A stretch of 64,000 nucleotides of DNA, taken from the NCBI RefSeq assembly GCF_004522235.1, contig NZ_SDLT01000027.1, positions 62,001-126,000 of the forward strand, in the 5' to 3' direction. Below are positions 35,304-42,763 of the stretch, one piece after another (the stretch's first letter is position 1; each line of letters opens with the position of its first letter). Position numbers and translations under genes: made by a program. The DNA is from Amycolatopsis nivea (GTDB lineage Bacteria; Actinomycetota; Actinomycetes; Mycobacteriales; Pseudonocardiaceae). The notes below the pieces were generated by a model, which worked only from the letters and a program-made list of their open reading frames with translations, was not told the origin of the DNA and made no database searches.

Positions 35304-36926
35304 ATGCCCGAACCCGTTGCCCGCACGGACTTCCCGACGCCGCCCTGGCTGCTCAGCGCGAGCGACGGCGTTGCCCTGCGCGCCCTCGCCGCGGGCCTCC
35401 TCGACAGCACGGCGTCCGACCTCGACCTCGCCTACTCCCTCGCGACCCGGACCCCGCGCGCGCTCCGCGTCCACATCCCAGCCGGCGACCGCACCGCTCT
35501 CGAAGCGGTCGCGAGCGGCCAGACGCCCGGCGAGCCCGTGCTGGAGCGTCCCCGGCTGACGTTCGTCTCCCACGGCAGCAAACTCGCCCCGGGCCGAGAA
35601 ACCGAGTTCTCGCAACGATTTCCGCTCTTCGCCGACACCTTCGACACGATGTTGGGCGACTACCAGGACTGGCTCTTCGCTTTCCAGGCCGCACTGTGCT
35701 GTCTGCTGGACTCCTGGGGTCTCCGCCCGGAAGCCGTCGCCCGCATAACCCGAAGGCCCTGGGACGACACCAGCCTTGTCCTGGACCTCACGCCACCCTC
35801 CGTCCGCGAGTTGTTCGCCGAACTCGCCCGGCTGCACACCGCGGGCATCCCCGTCGCCTGGACCGAGGTCTTCGCCGGGAGCGGCGCGCGACGAGTAGAC
35901 CTGCCCGCCGAAACCCTGCTGTATCGCCCCCGCTGGGTCCCCGTCCCAGCGCGGCCCGGCGAAGCGGAAATCCTCGAAATCCCCGCGAGCAACGACATCC
36001 ACTCCCTCACGCTGGACGCCCTGCGCCCCCGCGAGGATCGGCTCGTCGTCACGACCAACGCCACCGGACCGGATCCCGATCTCGTGAGCGCCGCCGCCTG
36101 GGGCCTCCTCAACGCCGTCAAGGTCACCGCCGTCGACGTCGACCGGCCGACCCCCGCCGCCCAGATCCTCGACCTCGTCGGCGGCAGCACCGAACCCCGG
36201 CTCGCCATCCGCGACGGCGTCCCGCACGTCTTCCGGGTCACACCCGCCACGCCTTCCGCCGCCCGGCCGATCGACCCGTCCGGCACCGTCCTCGTCACCG
36301 GCGGCACCGGCCGGATCGGCACCTTGCTGGCCGAGCACCTCGTCGCCGAGCACGGCGTCCGGCGCCTCGTCCTGGCGAGCCGCAGCGGCCCCGCCGCCGA
36401 ACGCCGCCCGACCGATCTCGACGCGGACGTCCGCATCGCCGCCATCGACGCCGCCGACCCGGGTCAGGTCGAAAGCCTCATCGCGTCCTGCAATCCGCCG
36501 CTGACCGCCGTCATCCACTGCGCCGCGGTCTTCGACGACCCCTTCGCGGCCGTGCGAACCCCCGAATGCCCCGACCCGGTCCTGCGCGCCAAAGCCGATT
36601 CCGCCTGGGTCCTCCACGAAGCGACCAAACACCTGCCGCTGTCGGCGTTCGTGCTCTTCTCGTCCCTAGCCGGAACCTTCGGCGAATCCGGCGCGAGCTA
36701 CGCCGCCGCTAACCGGTTCCTCGACGCCCTCGCCACCCACCGGCGCGCGCACAGGCTGCCCGCGGTGTCGATCGCGTGGGGCAGATGGGATCCCGCTGTC
36801 TTCGACGCCGCACTCGGCAGCGACGAACCGGTCCTGCTCGGCCCCGGCGCGTCACCCGCCGAACAAATCCGCCCGCCCCTGGACCCTTTCCCCACACTGC
36901 TGACGAGTGTCCCGGCCGGAAGATGA
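35304..36926 (+). CDS. Type I polyketide synthase remnant: deleted acyltransferase plus ketoreductase
   Basis: A 540-residue piece of a modular PKS standing alone. It opens with the KS-AT linker pattern ([22 protein letters not shown]). A fragment of the acyltransferase domain follows (LTFVSHG..., then [21 protein letters not shown]). The GHSxGE block with the catalytic serine is absent, and the chain jumps to the post-AT region ([30 protein letters not shown]). A ketoreductase follows: [15 protein letters not shown] near residue 333, [28 protein letters not shown] with Ser and Tyr/Asn, and IAWGRWD. No ketosynthase, dehydratase or carrier protein is present. GGAAGAG lies 6 bases before ATG 35304. 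The frame is open, so it may be expressed. Confidence 0.85.
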   Translation: MPEPVARTDFPTPPWLLSASDGVALRALAAGLLDSTASDLDLAYSLATRTPRALRVHIPAGDRTALEAVASGQTPGEPVLERPRLTFVSHGSKLAPGRETEFSQRFPLFADTFDTMLGDYQDWLFAFQAALCCLLDSWGLRPEAVARITRRPWDDTSLVLDLTPPSVRELFAELARLHTAGIPVAWTEVFAGSGARRVDLPAETLLYRPRWVPVPARPGEAEILEIPASNDIHSLTLDALRPREDRLVVTTNATGPDPDLVSAAAWGLLNAVKVTAVDVDRPTPAAQILDLVGGSTEPRLAIRDGVPHVFRVTPATPSAARPIDPSGTVLVTGGTGRIGTLLAEHLVAEHGVRRLVLASRSGPAAERRPTDLDADVRIAAIDAADPGQVESLIASCNPPLTAVIHCAAVFDDPFAAVRTPECPDPVLRAKADSAWVLHEATKHLPLSAFVLFSSLAGTFGESGASYAAANRFLDALATHRRAHRLPAVSIAWGRWDPAVFDAALGSDEPVLLGPGASPAEQIRPPLDPFPTLLTSVPAGR

Positions 36927-36972
36927 CATCCGTCATCGGGTTCGCGCGCGGAGAACCCCAATACTCAGCGCC

Positions 36973-37965
36973 ATGAAGAAACTCCGGCTCGCAGCCGCCG
37001 CTCTCACCGCCGGACTCGCCATGCTCGTCCCGGCCGTCGCCGACGCCGCGCCGATGCCGCTGACCTTCGGCATCTACCCGGGCGGTTACGCGGGCGGCGG
37101 GTCCACCACCGGCAAACCCGACAATCCGGCCGAGGTGCGGAAAGCGTTGGCACAGCTGCAATCCGGGCACCGGCCGTTCCTGCTCCGCGATTACCTCGGC
37201 TGCGGCAGCGCCTTCCCCGACGACGAAATGCAGTACCTCGCCCCGGGCCGCCGCCTCGACGTCGTGCTCAGCTACTCCGGCGAGAGCATGCCGGAATGGC
37301 AGTCCTGTGTGGACAAGACGGTGCACCGCTACGGTCCGATCGCCGACACCATCTCGGTCACCCTCGAGCAGAACGTGGTGCCCCAGCCGAACGGCGACAC
37401 CGCGCTCGTCCAAGGCGTCATCACCGGCAAGAAGGCAGCCGACCGGGATGGGTTCGCCCGGCTGCAGATCGGGTTCGACGAGGTCGCCTTCACTCAGCCG
37501 TTCACGCAGTTCTGGCAGCACCTCGCCCAGCTGGGCGGAGCGGAGTTCAGCCGCTCGGTCGGCTTCGTCGGCGTCGACCTCTACCCGGACGCCGGGCTGC
37601 CGGGCATCCCGCCGATGCCCGACCTGGCCGGGTTCGTCCACCAGACCCTGCACACCGTCCGCACCCAGGAGATGCCCATCGCCGGCCTCGGCCGCGACGT
37701 GCCGATCCGCGTGTCGGAGAACGGCTGGGCGACCCACACCGCCCAGCGCACGCCAGTCGGCCAGGCCCGCGCGCTGACCACGGAAATCCTGGCGGTCAAC
37801 CAGGATCGGGTCACGGAAAACGTCGCCAGCTACGAGATGTTCGCCCTGCGCGACGACGTCACCGGCTCCCCCAGCCCGTTCGACAACTTCGGCGTCCTCA
37901 CCGACGACTACGCCCCGAAGCCGATGTACTGGCTGTACCGCGGATTGATCTCGGCCCTCTCCTGA
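36973..37965 (+). CDS. Secreted glycosidase-like TIM-barrel protein
   Basis: A 330-residue exported protein. The signal peptide (about 1-25) ends ADAAP. The mature sequence looks like a clan GH-A barrel: it starts on a strand (LTFGIYPGGYAGG), has an internal acid in VTLEQNVV that may be the acid/base after strand 4, and has IRVSENGWATH near residue 243. The SENGW there resembles the nucleophile strand of GH-A enzymes. It ends FGVLTDDYAPKPMYWLYRGL, as in cellulase- or galactanase-like proteins. No named family could be assigned with confidence. It is flanked by a strong terminator and, beyond it, a convergent chitinase. Confidence 0.65.
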   Translation: MKKLRLAAAALTAGLAMLVPAVADAAPMPLTFGIYPGGYAGGGSTTGKPDNPAEVRKALAQLQSGHRPFLLRDYLGCGSAFPDDEMQYLAPGRRLDVVLSYSGESMPEWQSCVDKTVHRYGPIADTISVTLEQNVVPQPNGDTALVQGVITGKKAADRDGFARLQIGFDEVAFTQPFTQFWQHLAQLGGAEFSRSVGFVGVDLYPDAGLPGIPPMPDLAGFVHQTLHTVRTQEMPIAGLGRDVPIRVSENGWATHTAQRTPVGQARALTTEILAVNQDRVTENVASYEMFALRDDVTGSPSPFDNFGVLTDDYAPKPMYWLYRGLISALS

Positions 37966-37987
37966 GCGGTTTTTTCCTGAAACGCAA

Positions 37988-38024
37988 GCCGGGCGCTGAG
38001 CGGATTTTTCGCTCAGCGCCCGGC
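37988..38024. terminator. Strong hairpin terminator with T-rich loop
   Basis: A perfect 15-bp stem (GCCGGGCGCTGAGCG at 37988-38002, complement 38010-38024) closes a GATTTTT loop. It lies between the convergent glycosidase-like and chitinase genes. Confidence 0.88.
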
Positions 38025-38025
38025 T

Positions 38026-38042
38026 GTATAGATCGTTATACA
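38026..38042. repeat. 17-bp GTATAGATCGTTATACA element, copy 2
   Basis: One base different from copies 1 and 3. It directly follows the terminator stem and lies 5 bases before the chitinase stop, again between convergent genes. Confidence 0.75.
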
Positions 38043-38046
38043 CTAA

Positions 38047-39783
38047 TCAGGCGACGGAGATGTCGTCCGCGTAGATCGCGCTCTGGCCGTACCAGCCGTG
38101 GACGTACAAGGTCACCGCGCCGGACGCGCCGGTCGTGAACGGGATGGTCAGCTTGGTCCAGCTGGAGTTGGCGGTCCACGAGCTGGCCGTCGCTCCCCCG
38201 CGGACGCCGGCGTAGGCGTAGCCGCCCTGGACCCACGCGGTCAGGGTGTACGCGTGGTTCGGCGCGAGCGTCAGGTTCTGCGTCGCTTCCCCGGTGGTCG
38301 ACGCCGTCGGCGACACCTGCAGCGCGTGGCTGCCGGAGTGCACCGGCGAGGACACGATCGTCCCGCCGCTCCACGGGCTGAGCGCTCCCGTTTCGAAGTT
38401 GCCGTTGACGACGCTGCCGGTCGGGCTGGTTCCGTTGACCGTCAACGTGTACGTCGCGGTGTGGCTGCCGCCGCCCGCGACCGAGCCGGTTATCGTCAGA
38501 GGGTAGACGCCCGGCTGAGTCGCCGCGGTCGTGGTGATCGACAGGTTCGCGCTCTCCCCCGCCTTGACCGTCGTCGGGCTGACCGACGCGGTCACCCCGC
38601 CGGGCGCGCCGCTCACCGAAAGCGAAACCTGTTGCGCCGTACCGGAAGTCACCGCGGTGGTCACCTTGCCGGCGGCCGAACCGCCCGGGTCGACCGAAGC
38701 CGAGGCCGGGCTCGCGGTCACCGAGAAGTCGTTGCCCGGCACCGGAGTTCCGCCGGTGAACGGGGCGAACGTGTGGCTGAAGTACCACTTGTCCTGCGGG
38801 ATGCCGGAGCAGGTGTCCTGTGCGCCGGTGCCGGGGCAGGTGCCGTTGTCGCGCTGCAGCGCCCAGAACGACAGCATGTTGATGCCCTTGGACACCGCCC
38901 AGTTGTAGACGGTGACCGCGTCGGCCGTGGTGAACGTTTCCGCGGCGCCGAAGTCGTCGATGCCCGGCATCTCGGTGATGCCGACCATCCCCCACAGCTG
39001 TTCCTGCGTCTTGCCCGGATACAGCGACGCCAGCTGCGAGACCAGCCCGGCCGCCGCCGCCTGGGTGTCCTGGGCCATGTTGTGGGTGGCGTTGTCGTAG
39101 TAGTCGAAGGTCATCAGGTTGACCACGTCGACCTTGGCCCCGTTGGACACCGCGTTCCGCAGCACGTCCAGCGCACTGGTGAGACCGCTCGTGGTGGTCG
39201 GCAGCGTGTAGGAGATCTGGAGCTGGCGCCCGTTGGCCGCGGCCCAGTCCTGGACCTTCTTGATCGCCTTGTTCCGGCGGTCGATGCCCGCGGAGTTGGT
39301 CAGCGAGTTGTCCTCGATGTCCATGTCCAGGCGCGGCACGTCGTAGGTGGTGATCAGCGATTCGTACGCGGCCGCGATCTGGTCGACGTTCGTGCAGCTG
39401 TCGGCGATCTCGGTGGCGTTGTGGTCCGCGGTGTAGCCGCCGAACGACGGGATCACGTCCCCGCCGCGCGAGCGGATGGTGCGGAAGTCCGCGCCGAACG
39501 TCGAGTCCGACACCGGCATGCTGGCGTCGCCGTTCCAGAGGACGGTGCACGAACCCGAGGACGCGGTCTGCAGGAACGCCATCGTCAGGTGCTTGACGCC
39601 CGCTTCCTGGGCCATCGCGGCCGGGCTCTGGCCGTTCCAGGACTCGAAGTAGGGCGCGAACACGTGGTTCGGCAGCGGGGTCGCGGCGTGCGCGGGCGCC
39701 GCGGTGGCGACCAGCACTCCGAGCGGAGCCGCCGCGGCGGCCAGGACAGCGGACAATCGTGACAAGTGACTTCTTCGTCGCAT
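38047..39783 (-). CDS. GH18 chitinase with Ig-like and carbohydrate-binding modules
   Basis: Secreted chitinase of 578 residues. The signal peptide is residues 1-33 (ending AHA). The GH18 catalytic domain spans about 38-345 with the motif LDMDIE; Glu157 is the catalytic acid and Asp153/Asp155 are its partners. FDYYD near 222 supplies the Asp-Tyr pair. An Ig-like or NPCBM-associated domain lies at about 350-450. A C-terminal CBM-like domain (GNFETGALSPWSGG...YADDISVA) lies at 455-578. Two tandem DasR-like sites lie 63-101 bases upstream of the start, suggesting GlcNAc-responsive repression. The gene ends just past a terminator shared with the convergent gene. Confidence 0.93.
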   Translation of the reverse strand: MRRRSHLSRLSAVLAAAAAPLGVLVATAAPAHAATPLPNHVFAPYFESWNGQSPAAMAQEAGVKHLTMAFLQTASSGSCTVLWNGDASMPVSDSTFGADFRTIRSRGGDVIPSFGGYTADHNATEIADSCTNVDQIAAAYESLITTYDVPRLDMDIEDNSLTNSAGIDRRNKAIKKVQDWAAANGRQLQISYTLPTTTSGLTSALDVLRNAVSNGAKVDVVNLMTFDYYDNATHNMAQDTQAAAAGLVSQLASLYPGKTQEQLWGMVGITEMPGIDDFGAAETFTTADAVTVYNWAVSKGINMLSFWALQRDNGTCPGTGAQDTCSGIPQDKWYFSHTFAPFTGGTPVPGNDFSVTASPASASVDPGGSAAGKVTTAVTSGTAQQVSLSVSGAPGGVTASVSPTTVKAGESANLSITTTAATQPGVYPLTITGSVAGGGSHTATYTLTVNGTSPTGSVVNGNFETGALSPWSGGTIVSSPVHSGSHALQVSPTASTTGEATQNLTLAPNHAYTLTAWVQGGYAYAGVRGGATASSWTANSSWTKLTIPFTTGASGAVTLYVHGWYGQSAIYADDISVA

Positions 39784-39845
39784 GCGGGCTCCAGTGCCGA
39801 AAAAGGGGCCGTGCGGCGGCGGCGCACGGCCGGAACCTTCTCAGA

Positions 39846-39861
39846 ATTGGACTGGACCAGT
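39846..39861. promoter_or_regulatory. Candidate DasR site 1 upstream of chitinase
   Basis: ATTGGACTGGACCAGT matches the Streptomyces dre consensus ACTGGTCTAGACCAGT at 13 of 16 positions. It is itself centred on the palindrome GACTGGACCAGTC. It lies 63 bases before the chitinase start. Confidence 0.6.
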
Positions 39862-39868
39862 CACCCGT

Positions 39869-39884
39869 CAAGGTCTAGACCACT
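39869..39884. promoter_or_regulatory. Candidate DasR site 2 upstream of chitinase
   Basis: CAAGGTCTAGACCACT contains the perfect dre core GGTCTAGACC (12 of 16 to consensus). It lies 23 bases, about two helical turns, from site 1, like the direct-repeat pairs known from Streptomyces chitinase promoters. Confidence 0.65.
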
Positions 39885-39965
39885 AATGCGGCCGAACGGC
39901 CGGGTCGGATCGTCGGGCGCCACCCGAGGTCAGTGGTCCGGTGTGCCCGCAGCCCCGGCGCTCGT

Positions 39966-40001
39966 GAGTGCTCATGCCGGTTGTCACCGGCATGAGCACT
40001 C
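39966..40001. terminator. Hairpin terminator of the MFS gene
   Basis: A perfect 16-bp stem (GAGTGCTCATGCCGGT at 39966-39981, complement at 39986-40001) closes a TGTC loop. It lies 12 bases downstream of the minus-strand MFS stop. The arm length is in the range of the long palindromes at 13.6-14.0 kb. Confidence 0.82.
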
Positions 40002-40013
40002 GCGAGACCCGCC

Positions 40014-41264
40014 TCAGCCCACCTGCTCCTTCGCCGGGACCGGCGCGCCGAGCGAGAGCTTGGTCGAGCGGGTGGTCAGCGAAATCGCCGCCGCGGCCAG
40101 CGTCGACACCGCCAGGAAGCCGAACGCGGCGGCGAAGCCGAACCGGTCCGCGAGCCAGCCCATCACCAGCGGCGCGAGCACGCCGGCGAGCTGGCCGCCC
40201 GTGTTGACCAGGCCCATCCCCGCGCCGACCAGGTCCCGCGGCAGCACCCGCAGCGGCAGCCCGACGATGCCGATCGAGGCGAGACCGCTGATGAACATCG
40301 CGACGGTCTGCAGCACGGTGAACCCGGTCGCCGAATCCGACAGCAGCATCGCGACGAGCACCCCGGCCGCGGCGACGAGCGCGGGCACCACGAGCCAGCG
40401 CGGCCGGCGGTCGAAGTACCGGCTCATCAGCCAGCCGCCGATCAGCACCGCCGCCGCGCTCACCAGCTGCGGGATCGCCGCCGAGATCCCCGCGGCGACC
40501 AGCGAAAGCCCCTTGGTCTCGACCAGGTACGACGGAACCCAGGTGATCATGCCGTAGGCGAGCATGTTGAAGCAGGCGAACATCGCCGCGCACCGGATCA
40601 CCAGCCGGTTCCGCAGCACCTGCGACACCGGCACCTTCACCGGGGCGACCCGTGCCTCGGGTTCGGTCAGCTCGCGCGGCAGCGGCGGAGGCAGCAACCG
40701 CCACAGCGCCAGGCCGACGATCAGCCCGGCCACCGCGACGATCCAGAACGTGTGCCGCCAGCCCGCGGCGACCACGAGCGGCGCGACCAGCAGCGGCCCG
40801 AGCCCGGCCCCGACCGAGTTGGACGCCAGCAGCAGTCCCGCGCCGCGGCTGCGGCCTTCCTGCGTCGTGCGTTCGGCCAGCGCCTTGAACGCCGCCCCGG
40901 GGAACAACGCCTGCGCGAACCCGAACGCCGCGCGCAGCACCAGCAGCACGACCAGCCCGGGCGCGAACCCGGTGGCGGCGGTGAACACCGACCAGGCCAC
41001 CAGCGAGATCACCAGCAACGGCCGCGCACCCACACGGTCCGCGAGCAGCCCGCCCGGCATCTGCCCGACCAGGTAGGCGATCGCGAACGCGGACACGACC
41101 AGCCCCTGCGTGGTCTTGGACAGCCCGAACTCCGCGCCGATCAGCGGCAGCGCGACCGCGATCATGACGCGGTCGATGTAGTCGATGATGAAGACGCCGA
41201 CCAGCAGCGCCAACGTGGTCCGTTCGGTCCGCCGCACGACCGGCGCGGAACTCGGAATGCTCAC
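40014..41264 (-). CDS. MFS transporter (anion:cation symporter/ACS-like)
   Basis: A 416-residue major facilitator with 12 predicted helices in two halves of six. The N-terminal helix carries IDYIDRVMIAVALPLIGAEFGLS, and the loop 2-3 motif is GGLLADRVGARPLL. Both match the ACS-type (sugar acid, pantothenate or phthalate) branch. The start is GTG 41264 with AAGGAGGATC 5-8 bases upstream. The frame runs 16 codons further to a poorer ATG. The substrate is unknown. It is divergent from a Ser/Thr kinase gene, and a 12-bp inverted repeat lies upstream. Confidence 0.9.
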   Translation of the reverse strand: MSIPSSAPVVRRTERTTLALLVGVFIIDYIDRVMIAVALPLIGAEFGLSKTTQGLVVSAFAIAYLVGQMPGGLLADRVGARPLLVISLVAWSVFTAATGFAPGLVVLLVLRAAFGFAQALFPGAAFKALAERTTQEGRSRGAGLLLASNSVGAGLGPLLVAPLVVAAGWRHTFWIVAVAGLIVGLALWRLLPPPLPRELTEPEARVAPVKVPVSQVLRNRLVIRCAAMFACFNMLAYGMITWVPSYLVETKGLSLVAAGISAAIPQLVSAAAVLIGGWLMSRYFDRRPRWLVVPALVAAAGVLVAMLLSDSATGFTVLQTVAMFISGLASIGIVGLPLRVLPRDLVGAGMGLVNTGGQLAGVLAPLVMGWLADRFGFAAAFGFLAVSTLAAAAISLTTRSTKLSLGAPVPAKEQVG

Positions 41265-41323
41265 CGTCGGATCCTCCTTGATTCGGCGACGCCGCATTGT
41301 GTGGTCATGCACCCCCTCCGCGG

Positions 41324-41375
41324 CTTCGTCGGATCCACTGACAGTCGGCTCTCGGATTGCGCCGATCCGACGAAG
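41324..41375. promoter_or_regulatory. 12-bp perfect inverted repeat upstream of the MFS gene
   Basis: CTTCGTCGGATC (41324-41335) and GATCCGACGAAG (41364-41375) are exact inverted repeats 28 bases apart, in the gap between the divergent MFS and kinase genes. No regulator gene is adjacent, so the binding partner is unknown; it could also fold in the MFS leader RNA. Confidence 0.45.
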
Positions 41376-41518
41376 AGCTGGTTGCGCGAGGAGCAGGGTT
41401 CCGCTTTGGCGCAGGTCAGCGCGCTCGGCCGCGAAGAAACGGCCGTTCGCCCCCGGAACGCGCCTGCCTTCTCTACGCTGGCGTGGCCGCGAACGGCGCG
41501 AGGAGAAGGACGGTGGGC

Positions 41519-42691
41519 ATGGCCGAGGGACGACCGGACGCGGTGATCGGCGGCCGTTACCGCCTGATCAGCGAACTCGGGTCCGGCGGTTTCGGCCGGG
41601 TGTGGCGGGCCAGGGACGAAACCCTCGGCGTGGCCGTCGCGGTGAAGGAGCTGCGGCTGCCGCCGTCGTCGAGCGAGGCGGAGCGGGCCGGCCGCCTCAA
41701 GCGGGCCGAGCGCGAGGCCCGGCACGCCGCCCGGCTCCGCGACCACCCGCACATCGTGGCCGTCCACGACGTCGTGGCCGAGGACGGGGTGCCGTGGATC
41801 GTGATGCGCCTGGTCGAGGGCCAGTCGCTGGCCGACCGTATCGCCGCCGGGTCGCTCTCCCCCGCACAAGCGGCCCCCGTCGCGGCGGCGCTGATCGAGG
41901 CGCTCGCCGCCGCCCACGACGCGGACATCGCGCACCGCGACGTCAAGCCCGCCAACGTGCTGCTGACCGAACGCGGCGAGGTGCTGCTCACCGATTTCGG
42001 GATCGCCGCCCACGACGCCGACACCCAGCTGACCTCCACCGGGATGTTCGTCGGCTCGGTCGAATACACCGCCCCGGAACGGCTCGAAGACCGCGGCAAC
42101 GGTGCCGTCAGCGACCTGTTCTCCCTGGGTGCGACGCTGTACCACGCCGTCGAGGGCGTCTCCCCGTTCGCCCGGGACACCGCCAAGGCGACGATGGCCG
42201 CGATCCTGTTCCACCAGCCCCCGCCGCCCCGGCGCGCGGGTCCGCTGGCCGAGCTGATCACCCGCCTGCTGGAGAAAGACCCCGCCCGCCGCCCGTCCTT
42301 CGCCGAAGCCCGGGAACTGGCGGCGGAAGCGGTCTCGCCGCGGCGCGAAACCCGGGCGGAGACCGTTCAGCAGCCGGTCGATCCGGCACCTGGGCCGCCG
42401 GGGCAGCCGACGAACCGGCCGCGAATCATCGCCGGGACCGTCGCGTCCGCTTTTGGCGTGGCGATGGCCGTCCTGGTCACGATGATCACCCTGAGCGGCG
42501 CGACGCACGCCGACACCCGGGCAGATGCCGTCTTTCCCCCGGCACTGATCGCCGGGGGAATCGCGTTCCTCGTGGGAGTCGGCCCGCGCACCTGGCCGAT
42601 CCGGCACTCCTGGCCGATCGCCATCGGCGCGGGTGCCGTCACGTTCGCCGTGCTGCTCGCGCTGTGGTTGCCGAACATCGCCGTCGGCTGA
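41519..42691 (+). CDS. Hanks-type serine/threonine protein kinase
   Basis: A 390-residue membrane kinase. The kinase domain (about 10-275) has the glycine loop LGSGGFGRVW, the ATP lysine in VAVKELRL, the catalytic loop HRDVKPANVLL, DFG in LTDFGIA and APE in YTAPERLED, so it looks active. A proline-rich linker leads to three hydrophobic segments (about 305-390), with hardly any extracytoplasmic domain and no PASTA repeats. The signal it senses is therefore unclear. ATG 41519 has AAGGA 8 bases upstream; GTG 41513 is an alternative. It contrasts with the dead kinase domain at 26.3 kb. Confidence 0.9.
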   Translation: MAEGRPDAVIGGRYRLISELGSGGFGRVWRARDETLGVAVAVKELRLPPSSSEAERAGRLKRAEREARHAARLRDHPHIVAVHDVVAEDGVPWIVMRLVEGQSLADRIAAGSLSPAQAAPVAAALIEALAAAHDADIAHRDVKPANVLLTERGEVLLTDFGIAAHDADTQLTSTGMFVGSVEYTAPERLEDRGNGAVSDLFSLGATLYHAVEGVSPFARDTAKATMAAILFHQPPPPRRAGPLAELITRLLEKDPARRPSFAEARELAAEAVSPRRETRAETVQQPVDPAPGPPGQPTNRPRIIAGTVASAFGVAMAVLVTMITLSGATHADTRADAVFPPALIAGGIAFLVGVGPRTWPIRHSWPIAIGAGAVTFAVLLALWLPNIAVG

Positions 42692-42711
42692 ACCTCTCCC
42701 CTAAAACGCCA

Positions 42712-42742
42712 ACGGCGGGGCCGGTCTCCCCAGCCCCGCCGT
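42712..42742. terminator. Hairpin terminator between convergent genes
   Basis: ACGGCGGGGC (42712-42721) pairs with GCCCCGCCGT (42733-42742) around an 11-base loop. The right arm runs into the 17-bp repeat element. It serves the kinase gene and, on the other strand, the M3 peptidase gene. Confidence 0.75.
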
Positions 42743-42757
42743 ATAGGTCGTTATACA
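42741..42757. repeat. 17-bp GTATAGGTCGTTATACA element, copy 3
   Basis: Identical to copy 1 over 17 bases; the identity extends leftwards through CCGCC. It is fused to the right arm of a terminator hairpin, 6 bases before the M3 peptidase stop. Confidence 0.75.
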
Positions 42758-42763
42758 CCCAGC

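Noticed and set aside
38036-39871. Longer minus-strand frame over the chitinase
   Set aside because: It is a different frame from the chitinase, covers the DasR-like sites, and has no domain.
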